Of a stretch of 64,000 bases of DNA, positions 12,778-25,100 are shown in pieces. The position numbers were made by a program, and so were the translations under genes. This stretch comes from Parasponia andersonii (lineage: Eukaryota > Streptophyta > Magnoliopsida > Rosales > Cannabaceae), in assembly GCA_002914805.1 (NCBI GenBank), contig JXTB01000335.1, positions 277,998 through 341,997 of the forward strand. The letters are read 5' to 3'. The notes beneath the pieces were generated by a model. That model was not told the DNA's origin, searched no databases, and saw only the letters and a list, made by a program, of their open reading frames with translations. Each line of letters starts with the position of its first letter. Position 1 is the stretch's first letter.

Positions 12778-13269
12778 AGTGGTAAAATGGGCAAGCGAGC
12801 CCGCCCATAACATGCCCAAATGGGTGGATGGGCCAGACCAGGTAGGCTTGCAAAAAAAATTGGCTTGCCAAAAAAAAATTAGCCTGCAGGACTCTTTAGT
12901 TGGCCAAGATTGGGCTAGCTGTGCTCAGACTATTTTTTTTTTTTACAACTATTATATTATTTTTTTAGAAAAAATTAAAACATGTTAAGTTTAAACTTTT
13001 TAATTGAATTTTTTAAAAAAGAAATAGATAATATAAACATGTTATGTTTTTTTTCTTATCGTTAAAAAATTAATAATAATTAAATAAGATATATTATAAA
13101 AGTTGAATAGTTGATTAAAAAAAGTTTAAAAACAAAATCATTAAAAAATCATTTAGAATTATAATGAAAATGTTAAAAAAAATAAAGAAACAAATAAATT
13201 TGAAATTTTGAATTTGATTTTATTGATGATTATTGATTAATTATTATATATAAAAAAACTAGTATATTA

Positions 13270-15770
13270 ATTATGAGTTTATGACTCATCGTCATCGTTC
13301 GTTTATAAGTTGTTGAAATTTTCGGCTAATTTTTCATTACAAATACAAATAGTTTATTTATTTCGCTTGATCACTTATTCTTAATCTTGAACACATGCTA
13401 GCTAGTGGTGGCAAAATGGGCGGATCGGGCTAGACGTAGGCCAAACCAGGCTTGGGAACCCGGAATCTTAAAAAATAAGTCCGATCCCTAGGCAGACTCG
13501 ACTGTACTGGCTCGTTCTTGGCCCAAATTAAAAAATAAGATTATTAGTTGTATAATTAGTTAAAAATATTAGAAATTTAAATAATTACTTGTATATTAAA
13601 AATATTAGTTGTATATGTTTTTTTTTCTATTGATAAAAATTTTTAAATGATTAAATAAGCTAAAAGTATATAAGTTAAAAATTAAAACAAAAATCTTAAT
13701 AAAATTATTTAGAATCAGATTGAAATTTGAATGTGTGAACAAAAAAAAAAGTGAGGAAATTTGTATTTATAAGTATTAGAAAAAGTCTTATATTTAAATT
13801 TATTTAAAAACTTTAAAAAATATATAAAAAATTTATTTTTAGCAAGCCGAGCCGAGCTAGACTGGCCCGCGGGTCGACCCGTTGGCTCGGCCTGTTTTGC
13901 CACCTCTAATGCTAGCACTTCAACAATTTCAGGAGCCAATGAAATCATTCCCTCATCTACTATCATCTTAGTTATGCTAAAAATAGACTCTGAACAAATC
14001 ACAGATACCGAAATAGTTAAAATATCACGCGCTAATTATAAAAATACTAAGAATTATGATTGATGTTTTTACTACCATTCCAAAACTTTTAAGTTCTTAT
14101 CGTTGAGGTCAATGTCAAAATCTAACTCAATATACTAGTTAAGCTCAGAGTATTGTGGTTGATTTGTTGATAGTAATGGTTGACTTGAACTTGATGATGT
14201 TAATGATAAGTCACGACTATACCCTTGAGAACAAGAACTTATCATGCATCAAAAATATTTATTAATTTATTATTCATTAGTTTGTTATGGAGTGTATTAT
14301 TGTTGATTACATTAACTGCCAAATTTAGTCTCATATATACTATAAACTTCATCAAACTTATCACGAGCATTTGTATATTCAAACTATAATCTATCTCAAA
14401 CTATGTAGCAATATAACTAATTAAATTAGAAAGACCATTTAATTTACCCCTTGGATAAAAGTAAAAAACTATAATAAAGGAATTGGAACCTAATATTTTT
14501 AAAATATTTATTGCATACGTGTTATAATGGGTTCAAATATAGGGTCACATATTTTGATATAAAACATTTCGGTAATAGAAAATATATGACATAAAATAAT
14601 TGGAGAAGTGGGATAATAAATACCAAATAAAGCAACAATAACTTCATAAAAAAAGTCTAAAAAGTATACAAATTTTTCGTAAATAAACCAATTTTCATCT
14701 TTCAATGCTAATGAACCTATTTTTAAATTATAAAACATAGTAATTGGAATTTTATATGGTAATATATTTTTTAACATCAAATAAGTGAAATTCCACCTTA
14801 AGAGTACATCAACTTGAAATTTTATTGGTTTTAATCTTTGGGCAATGTAATATATTTTAAATTTGACAATACGAGGATTAGAAGCATGAATATAAGCAAT
14901 AGCAGATCGAATATTTTCAATTTATACACTTGTTACATCCATATCTGATTTGACAAAAAGATTGATGATATGACATGTACAACATTGATGCCGTAAGAAT
15001 CCTCTAATGTAAGAACTTACCAAATTACTAAGTAATTTTATAGCCTTTGTATTTGTGATAGCATTATCTAAAGTGATAGAGAAAATGCGATTCGTTATGC
15101 TATATTCTTTAATAATATTTAAAATTTTATCTCTAATAATTTATGTAGTTTGGTTATTATCAATGACTCTAAAACTAATTATTCTTTTTTGCATTATCTA
15201 TTTTGAATCTAAAAAAAAAGTGCAACTACATTTAAATAATCTTGTTTGGAATTAACATCCTAAATATCATATGTCAATGTCATGCAAAAATTTAATAAAA
15301 TTAATTTAGTTATTAATTCTTTACTCATATTTTCATAAACTTTAATCAAATCACTCCTAGTGGTATTTCTATAAACTCTTCTAAAGTTTGGATAATAAGA
15401 TCTTTTAATATGATCTTCGTATCTATTACAATCACCAAATCCTAATGGTAAATCCTTTATAGTAATTAAACATGCTAGACTCCTTAATTACTAAAGGATC
15501 ACAGTTCCAAGAACTTACCAAACCATCTTTATTTAATTGGAGTGTTGATTGAGTAAGCTCATTGTTTCCTTTATGTTTTTTGACATATGCATCACTATGT
15601 TTATTCAAATGTGCGGTCTCGCTAGATGATTTAATAGTTAATAATTTCTTGCAATATTTATATCTCGCTATTTTTGTCTTATTACTATCAGCCTCATCTT
15701 TGAATTCTATATCAAAATAGTCTCATATATTAGAAGTTGTCATTGCATGTTTGGAGGTCGTGCTTGCGTT
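13270..15770 (-). pseudogene. hAT transposase pseudogene (BED finger to C-terminal dimerisation region)
   Basis: Reading the minus strand in order: a BED-type zinc finger near 15600-15675 (YKYCKKLLTIK..HLNKH) in which the first Cys is Tyr; the RNase H-like core, with DNAITNTKAIKLL and HQCCTCHIINLFVK around 14930-15075; the FLDFFYEVIVALFGIYYPTS block near 14600-14660; and the C-terminal CSESIFSITKMIVDEGMISL dimerisation motif near 13925-14000, continuing as VEVLACVQD across the nested insertion to about 13390. Motif order and wording match RICESLEEPER/ZBED-like plant hAT transposases. Several stops and frame changes break the frame, so it is inactive. The C terminus is split by the element at 13403-13908. 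Confidence 0.8.
13403..13908. mobile_element. Non-autonomous hAT element (506 bp) nested in the hAT transposase
   Basis: The ends are inverted repeats: TAGTGGTGGCAAAATGGGC on the left, and TAGAGGTGGCAAAACAGGC as the reverse complement of the right end. A perfect 8-bp target duplication ATGCTAGC flanks it (13395-13402 and 13909-13916), as hAT elements make. The body is AT-rich with GC-rich subterminal blocks containing GGCCCG-type motifs and has no coding capacity. Removing the element and one ATGCTAGC copy rejoins the flanking transposase reading. Confidence 0.92.
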
Positions 15771-15989
15771 CGGCGAATAACTATCTTGAAATTGAGAACA
15801 ACTTTCACTAGTATTAGAATTAGTTTGCATTTCGGGGACTTAATTACCCTCTTCAGCTATGCCAATTTGGTCTTCTTCTTCATTAGCATCAATTTCTAAA
15901 TCAATATGGATATTTTTTGATATATCTATACCCTATATTTAAACATATTATAAATATGTTACTTAATTATTTTGAAATCATAATTTAGA

Positions 15990-16870
15990 ATTGTAATAAA
16001 CATATTACTAATTAATTTGAACATATGATAATAAATTTTGTACTAACTTAATTATAAACAACCAACTATAAATTACAATTAAGTGAAATTAAAAAAATTG
16101 GTATTATAATTAACTTTATACTAACTTAATTGCAAATAACTAACTACAAATTACAAATTAATTTAAATTAAAAAATAGTATTATAATTAACTTTATACTA
16201 ACTTAATTGCAAGTAACCAACTACAAATTACAAATTAATTTAAATTAAAAAAATAGTATTATAATTAACTTTATACTAACTTAATTGTAAACAAATAACT
16301 ACAAATTACAAATTAATTGAAATTAAAACAATAGTATTATAAATAACTTTCTACTAACTTAATTGTAAACAACTAATTACAAATTACAAATTAATTGAAA
16401 TTCAAAAAATAGTATTATTATTAACTTTATACTAACTTAGTTGTAAACAACTAACTACAAATTACAAATTAATTGAAATTAAAAAATAAGTATTATAATT
16501 AACTTTCTACTAACTTAATTGTAAATTATTAACTACAAATTACAAATTAATTGAAATTAAAAAAATAGTATTATAATTAACTTTCTACTAACTTAATTGT
16601 AAATTATTAACTACAAATTACAAATTAATTGAAATTAAAAAATAGTATTATAATTTACATTGTACTAACTTAATTGTAAATAACCAACTACAAGTTATAA
16701 ATTAATTGAAATTAAAAAAAAGTATTATAAATAAATTTAAATAGTGTTATAATTAACTTTATACTAACTTAATTTTAAACAACCAGCTACTAATTACAAA
16801 TTAATTGAAATTAAAAATATAGTATTGTAATAAATTTTCTATAAACTACAAATTACTAACTATTATAATA
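15990..16870. repeat. 78-bp AT-rich minisatellite, about ten copies
   Basis: The marker TACTAACTTA recurs at 16041, 16119, 16196, 16274, 16352, 16430, 16508, 16586 and 16663, a spacing of 77-78 bp, then at 16762 after a unit with a ~21-bp insertion. Each unit also has a CAAATTACAAATTAATTGAAATT-like block and an AGTATTATAATTAACTTT-like block. It lies upstream of the transposase relic within the hAT region. Confidence 0.93.
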
Positions 16871-17400
16871 GTAAACAACTAAATATATTACAAATCAATA
16901 AAATTAAAAAAATAAGCGTGATAAATTGAATCATACCTTGAATTGAGCTTTAAGAGTTGTGGAGTTTATAAAATATAATTACTAATTATCATAATTAGTA
17001 AATAGTAATTAGATAATATAATAAGAGAAAAAAAGATAAAATTGAGAATATAATTATAGAGAATGAATGAGAGAATAAGAAAGTATTTGAAAGTTATAAG
17101 TATGAAAAAATAGTGTGAGGGTAGGATATTTATAGTATAGGAAAAGTTTTTTTAAAAAAACAAAATTAGGTTAAAGTATCAAAAAATTAATGGCCCAACG
17201 GTAATATTATCGTTGAAAGCTTTGGTTGACAAAAGGCCTTAAATCGTTTGAGCTCAAAAAAAAAAAAACATTTGGCTGAGATTCCCAGCCCTCAAATGAA
17301 TGGGCCTAGTTAGGCCAGATTATGGGCCACTATAACAGGTCGTGGCCAGCCCATGAATCTCGACTTGAATTATCGGGCCTAGTTAGGACCTAAATTTTCA

Positions 17401-18074
17401 AGTTAAATAATAATAGTCTATGAATTATACAATTGTTATAATAATAGCTTATATATTACAAATTGTTAATTAGTACTTAAACAAAAAAAATAGTTTTGGA
17501 TAAAGTTAATAATTGGATATTATATACTTCAACGACTCAAAATCTCGTTTTCAGCTATATTTACTAAAATGTGTGCTTTATACATGACTCATTTCTATTA
17601 AAAAACTAATAATTTGTGAAAAAAATATTCATGTTGGAATAATTGCATAAGTTTTGGTAGTCTATTATATAAGTTGAGAATTTGAAATCTCATTTTTAAC
17701 CATAGTTACGAAGTTATTTGCTTTGTAATAACTTATATATGTTAAATATTTAACAATTTGTGACAAAATGATCATTATTGAACTATTACATAATTCATAA
17801 GCCATTACTATGTAGGCTGAAAATTCAAAGACTAAAGTGGTACAACATATATAATTCAAGAGTTATTAATGTCATTAACGGTAGTTCCAACATAGAATAG
17901 TATAGGACAGAATACCCTATAAGCCCCATATTTTTATTTTATAGATAGCAGTTTTTAACCCTTTCACATTTAAAATTTCGTTCATATGCTCCATTTTTTT
18001 TTCTATATATATAGTGTAAGTTTGCTCATATCTTCACAAATATTGTTTCACCTTACCCAATTAGCAGATAATGT

Positions 18075-18114
<40 letters not shown>

Positions 18115-20467
18115 TATATCACTTTACCCACTAAACAGTGAGACCTACTTAATAAGATGGAATAAAGTGGATAAAATTACTGTCTTATCAAATTTGCACA
18201 GAAATTCGGCAAAAAATTTTGTAGTCGAAATCGAGAATGATTGCAAATTTTTTAATAAACTCATTTATAAAAAACTACACTTAGTTCAAATGAATGTTAT
18301 TTTTCCAATGAAAAAACTAAAGACTTTTCTCATCCATACTCTCGGACATTCAATGAGATAAAATGGCATCATATTTGTAAATATTGGGACAAAATTGCAC
18401 AAATACTATGAAAATAGGGTAAAGTAACACAACATTTGCGAAAAAATGGGCCATACGAGCTAAATTTCAAATGTGAATGAGTAAATGACTACTCTTAACG
18501 TAATTCAATGAGCTATATCGTGTACATTGTCTCATAATATAACATTTGAAAGTTTAGTGATCAAAATGAGATTAAAAATATTGTTATGAAAGTCAAAATC
18601 TAAAATAAAATTTGAATTATTTGTAGAACTAAAAATAGAATTAAACCTTTAAAATTACCTAAGAGTGACATATAGATTTATTTGCGCTTGATATTGTTTA
18701 TGTTATACAAGATAGCTTTTATGAGACACAACTGGCAGTTTTCTATTCGAGATGAGCAACATATTGTTGATTTTCATATTGTTTGAAAACAGGTTCTAAG
18801 CGCACAGAAAAAAAGAACCAAAAAAAAAAAAAAAACCTCAAATACAACCTTTCTACTAATGTAATAATCATGTCTTTGGCCTGTGCAATATTCCATATTT
18901 CAAATTTTTGTGCATTTTGTATATAAATGACTAATAAATTTTTTACTAAACATATAATTTGTATGGAAAATATATTACTTTTGCTTAGTAATACAAAAAG
19001 TCTATTAAAAATAAACTAAAACAGTTAATACAAATTTGTAGATATTTAAAATGTGCGGTATAATTTTGTATAAGTTAAAAGACACAATTAAAATTATAGA
19101 AAAACTATATTACAGAATTTTTTTTTGACAGTTATCCCTTGCGAAAAAGAGATATCTTTGTAATTAATTTTTTGTAGGTAAATATCTATTTAATATAATT
19201 AGTATGGCACAATAGATACATTTTCGAACCAAGTCACCAACAACGTGGCTTTATAATTAATGTTGTTTGACAAAAAGAGAAGGGACTTACAATTACATAT
19301 TTTATTATTGTTTTTAAATAAAATCAATGTGTTTTATAATTATAAACACAGTCTAGTAGTGGTTACACCCTTCTAAATAATACATATTTCTACATCGAAT
19401 TGCTCCTCTACAAATTTTACTACATGTCATTTATGTCAAAAAGAGTGAAATCATATTACTTTAGTTTGGCAAGCAAAAATAAAAGTCATGTTGTTTTGTC
19501 GCAGCAAATAAGCGGAGACATTGTTTTGTTGTGAAGTAAATATGTCATGTTCGAACGACTAATTCCATGTCGTTAAAGCAAAACGACATTATAGGAAAAC
19601 AAAACATGGTTTGTTTGTACTACGTGTGGTATGTAAAAGAGGAAAGGAATGATTATAGATTATTACTGTGTTTATCATTTAACACACCTAATAAAAAGCA
19701 TATAATACCAAATAATATCAAAAGTTATAACTTAAAAGAACAGTATGAAAGGTATATTTATAATAATTGATTATATAATAATAGGCCATAGCTTTAAAAA
19801 AAATTAAATAAATAATAGGCCATAATCTAATATCAGATTCACAGTAGCAGTAACGTTCGGCATGGGGTAATGGAGTCCTAATATTAATGGACCCGACAGC
19901 GGAGAACCCATTATCTCAGCTGATTGATAAGTGAGTCATGCATTATTTCAGGAAAAAAAAAAGGAAAAAAAAAGATAAGTGAAATAATGTATGAAGCAAA
20001 ATGTAAAGACAAATCAAGTGGTTCAAGAAAATACAAGAATTATCTTTTAATTTGCTAACGAAAAATAAAAGACGACTGATATGCCAATCTGTAATAAATT
20101 TTTCTCTGTTTTTTTTTTTTTTTGAACCTTGTAATAAAGTTCATCTGGACATTGTATTTAATATTCACGTTCTTCATTAATGGCTGGGATGTGTGAATAA
20201 AATTAATGCTATTATTATTTTTTCCTCCTCTCTGTTGTCTCATTAAAGTGTCAGCTTGGAAAATCCAACGGAAATATATTTGAAAGTAACTGAAACCACA
20301 AAATGATTTATATTTAACAAAGAGTAAAATTTATACTTAACAGTTTATATTTTTAATGGCAATATTCTTTTCAAATATTTAACACAACATCACATATGAT
20401 TTTTAATGACACCACTTTATAAATATGATCTCATTATGAGTAGCTATGAGCCAATACGTGGTTTAAA

Positions 20468-20498
<31 letters not shown>

Positions 20499-22140
20499 TT
20501 TACAATTATCGAAAAAAGAATAAGCAATTCGGAGTTCTAGCTGATTAATTGCTTTTTAAAATATTTTTTTACATTTTTTTAATCTTATTTTCATTAAAAT
20601 ATTTTTTTTTGTCTTAATTACATTAATAGATAAAGTTCATCCACAAGTTGGTGGGTTAGGCACGTACTACTGTATATATATATATATATATATATATATG
20701 ATTTAAAAAATATATATATATATATTTTAGTGGAGGGTTCGGTTAATCGAAACCTATTAAAAAACTTAAAAAAAAAACGATCGAAGAAAATCTAATCTAT
20801 GTATAACTCAAAATTAGATGGCTTAAGTATTGTTGGTTACTATTTTTCAAACTAGTTTTTTTTAAAAAAACAGAAATAATTTATTAGTTTTCAAATCCAC
20901 CTATTAACACCTTCTGCCAATTTGAGATAACCCTTATAGGCCAATTTAGAATTATTAAGTTGTGCTGCTTGGTCATTCTAGTTGTTTCATTAACAAGAAA
21001 CAATTGTGAAAAAAAAAATGTTAATGTGTTTGATAAATTAAATTTAATTTTTTTTGTGCTATTCAACAATAATAATATTCGACAACAATATTTAAATATT
21101 TGATAAAATATAAATTAAAAATTATGAATATTGTAAAATAATATTTTAGAAAATTTGTATCATACCAACAACATTAGGCTTGAAAGGAACTCTCTCACAT
21201 ATTTCTCAATTTTGTTTAAAATAATGCTTGCTTACATAACAGATTATAAAATATGCTAATCAAAAAAGTAATTTTTTTACCCAATGCTTCTTGCTCTTGT
21301 ATTTTTTTCCCCCCTTAACCGCAGTATCCAAAAGCGAACCCAAACAAAGTTACCATTTGATAAAAATTTTGTTAAAAAAAAAAAAAAGAAAAAGAGAATC
21401 ATTAGCATTGTTTTTATTTTTTTCGGTAATAATCACTAGGATAGTATTAGTACCATTACCCTTATTAGTAATTGTTATTAGTGAAAAAAAAAATTGTTTC
21501 CCCCTCCCATTTTAGACGTCACTGTCAAATGGTAACGGCTCTTTCAACGAGGACCAAAAAAAAAAAAAAGGGTGTGCGCAAATAAATAAAATCTCTTTTT
21601 TCTTCACAATTTTATTTTAATTGTATTTTTCTAAATTTTGGGCAGAATCACCGACTTAGAGTGCTAGATCAAGTCTAGTGGCACAAAGGAGTGTTAAAAA
21701 GTAGTGGTTGTGGAACTATGGCTTCCTACTTGCTTTCTCTTTATAATTTTTAATCTTTATCTACTCTTCTTGAAGACCAAATCACTCGCAAATTAAACCT
21801 CTTCAACCGCCATTAAAGCTCAGAATCAAAGCTCAGACAGGTCTCAGCTTTGTTCTCAGTCTCATCTTCCAAATTCAGAGTTTTCTTGTTTGGTTGTCTC
21901 TTCTTTTCATTTTAAGGTCTCTCTATTCGATTAAATAATGCGGTTTAGTTCTGGGTTTGGACCCTTGTATTTGGACCATTTCCAGATCTCTACCATAATT
22001 AGACAATCAAATATTCAAGTTTAACACCTTTTCCTCCTTTGTAATTATTATACCCGTATTTTTTTTTTCCCCGAATTTAAAGCACGTTCTGTAATTTTCC
22101 ATTTGTCTTTCTCTGCTAATTTTCTCGGGAAAAAACAATC
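17401..22140. other. Long intergenic region with several (TA)n tracts
   Basis: No gene recognised over 4.7 kb. It holds AT dinucleotide tracts at 18078-18112, 20472-20498 and 20672-20699, a diverged inverted repeat near 17930-18505, and, towards 21700-22150, the upstream region and leader of the polygalacturonase-like gene. Open frames here are short and low-complexity. Confidence 0.6.
17930..18505. repeat. Imperfect long inverted repeat, possible MITE
   Basis: CACATTTAAAATTTCGTTCATATG followed by TCCATTTTTT near 17966-18001 is matched, inverted and with mismatches, by AAAAAATGGGCCATACGAGC followed by AAATTTCAAATGTGAATG near 18442-18480. The arms extend outward with lower similarity and enclose a (TA)n tract. 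I could not define a target duplication. Confidence 0.4.
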
Positions 22141-22150
22141 ATCATAGAAA

Positions 22151-25100
22151 ATGCTTCCATTCGTGGCGGTGTCGTTTTTCCTGTGCTTTTATACGGTGGC
22201 TCCGTTCTTGAGCTCTATCACGGCGGCGGAAGTGATAACCTGCTCCGGGATGGTACCTATGAGGTACCGAAACGACAAGATTTCGATTACGGACTTTGGG
22301 GGAGTCGGTGATGGACGAACCTTGAACACTAAGGCGTTTCGTGAGGCGATTTATCGGATTAAGCACCTGAAACGAGGAGGTGGCACGCTTCTGTACGTAC
22401 CACCTGGGGTCTACTTAACAGAGAGCTTTAACCTCACTAGCCATATGACTCTGTATTTGGCCAAAGGAGCTGTTATCAAAGCCACTCAGGTACTCTTCTA
22501 CCATGTTCTATCACACTGCAATTGGCTTAATTTTACTTTTAAGCTTCTGGGATTTGCTTTGTTCACCTAGTTTGATTCGTGAATCATGATGATGAATGTG
22601 ATATGGTCCGTACTCTATCTTTTTGCTAGTTTCTGGTCAAAAGGTACATGGGTTTGTTCCAGCCTTATCTGACTAAACTAGATTGAGTGTGCTTTGCTTC
22701 TAGATTAATTATAAAGATAATCTTAATGAGGCAAGTTGTGGGTCCGGGCTTAAAAGGGAACAAAAATGGTGGGTTCTGGAGTAACATGGCTGTATTTACG
22801 AATTCATGCATAAGGATAGTTGGACAGCTAGATTATTGGCCCCTGCTGTCTCTGTCTTTGTTATTATTATATATAAATTAGAATATCGTTGGTTCCACTA
22901 ACGCGTAAAGTTGAAAGGTCTGGATTAGAATTCAGAAATTCATCTTCTTATTTTTATTTTTTCCCCACAGCCTAACAGGTACTGAGTTGTGACTGTTTAT
23001 ATTTTATTATTGTTAAGCTACATTCGTCTAAACGATATATATTTAGTATATTGCTAAATATATTTCTCTAAGACGACTGTTAGCACTTAGCAATGTTTAC
23101 GTACTTGCTGAATTGAATAAAGAATATTTGTAAGTATTATAAAGAATTGCTAACTCGCCTTAGATTATGGTCTGATTTTCTGGTTGTTGCTGAAAATCAG
23201 GCCCTTTCATAATTCGGGGACACTGGACAGCGCACCATATGACAGTGTTGACGTCAGTGATCTTTAAGCTCATTTGGCATGGTCACGTGTCCTGGTTTCT
23301 TATTAGGCTCTATTGTTCAATGTAATAATGTATTGATGCTTGTGATGACGTCTACTGCTGAATTCATCAGAACTAAAAATAATAAATAAACGATATGCTG
23401 CAAGGAGGAACCCAATGTGGGTCTGAAATGCACAGCTCTTCCCAAGATGGTTATGTTTCTTAAAAAAAATGTATTAAGGGGATGAAGTTAAATTTCCAAT
23501 TAATGGACATTATGAGTGGCATGAGTTTAATTTAGGATCGCTGGTTAATGTGGGTGGCAAAATATCTGTGGTTTAAACTTCATTATAAATTTAAGGTGGA
23601 TATACTTTACAAAATCAGATTACCAAAATAAGGCAGCTGAGTTTCCCTGATAACTTTTTTTTTTGCCACTTCTTGTCTGTAAATAAGCTATCACTTTGAG
23701 TCACCAACAAGTTGGTAACCTTGCTATTTCTTGTCTAGTATGGATTACATGAATTCTCTGAGGTGGTCCATATAGCATCAGCTTTCACTATTATGCGTTG
23801 ATTCCGGGCCCTGTATTATTATTTCTTCAAAATTTCTTTATGTTATTATTTGATTTGAGTTGTGGGATCTTGCATGTTTATGACCTGCTGTAGATTCTTG
23901 GGTTTTTCAACATAATGGCAGAGGTTTCTCTGATATAAAATATTAAAATGTTTTTTTGTTAAGAAGAAATTGTTAATTCAGATTGAAGTTGCTTTGACTG
24001 TAGTCTTTTGTGCCATTCATTTGATTTGGTTTGGCTTTACAATATTTCCCTTGGTTAATGCTTCAGGATACCTCAAATTGGCCTTTAATTGCACCCTTGC
24101 CATCTTATGGAAGAGGGAGGGAGCTCCCTGGGGGAAGGTATATCAGCTTTATTCACGGAGATGGAATTCATGATGTGGTTGTCACGGGTAGGTATTGATA
24201 GGAACTTTTGTAGGTGTTAATGATGGCGCAGAGTGGTGAATAACTCTTTAACTGAAATATTTTCATATGTAAATAATGTTCTATTACCCATAAAACTTGT
24301 TTTTCCATATCAAAAGACATTCTTTTCACTTTGACTACTTTATCTTTACAGGTGAGAATGGAACCATTGATGGCCAAGGAGATGTCTGGTGGAACATGTG
24401 GAGGCAAAGAACTCTGCAATTTACAAGACCAAATCTTGTTGAATTTTTGAACTCCAGAAATATTATCATATCGAATGTGATCTTCCGGAACTCTCCCTTT
24501 TGGAACATTCACCCTGTTTATAGCAGGTAAAATTCAAACATTGATATCAGCTTCTTGGTTTAACTCAAAAAAATATCGTGTATGCTATATGAACATTCTA
24601 GGCTCCATTATACAATTATTGTGGATCAAGTCATGTCCTTCTTATTTAAGTGATGAGTTCTGGCTTTGAACTTGTTCATTGATCACTTTAGCTGTGTATC
24701 TATTTAGTATTTGTTATTACAGGGTTGAACAAACTGATGCCTCCATAATTCTATATGACCCCTAATGATCTACAATGTGAACTGTTTCAAGTTTCTTTTT
24801 TTTTCCCCCTCCTAAAGTTAATAGATTGTTTTAGAAAGTTGTGATTGAAAATGATTTTGTTATACTGTTCATCATTGAACAATAAAAGTTCTTTGAAAGT
24901 GAGGCTATTTTAATCTTTGTTACTGCGAGTGATGATTCAGGCTGAATTTGGGAGATTTGCAAACAGCAAACAAACGATTAATTAAAATGAGTCAGTTTCT
25001 TGAATTTTAGCCTACTGGGATGAAGTAGACACCTGACTAAGCCTTGATCTTTTTTTTTTTTTTTTTTTTTAACCTGACTAACCCTGTAACCCATGTTAGG

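Larger units (their letters stand above)
12778..17400 (-). mobile_element. Degenerate hAT-superfamily DNA transposon (approximate bounds)
   Basis: A minus-strand hAT transposase relic lies inside. The left end (12778) reads AAGTGGTAAAATGGGC, a hAT-type terminal sequence closely related to the ends of the nested element at 13403-13908. On the right, GGCC-rich subterminal sequence typical of hAT 5' ends lies near 17190-17400, but I could not find a clean matching inverted repeat or target duplication, so the right bound is a guess. Confidence 0.6.

Noticed and set aside
12778..17400. Exact right terminus and target duplication of the large hAT element
   Set aside because: GGCC-rich sequence near 17280-17400 is suggestive, but no inverted match to the left end was found, so I did not claim precise ends.
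18071..18361. 96-aa frame beginning with an IYIYIY run
   Set aside because: Its start is a (TA)n microsatellite and the remainder matches no family.
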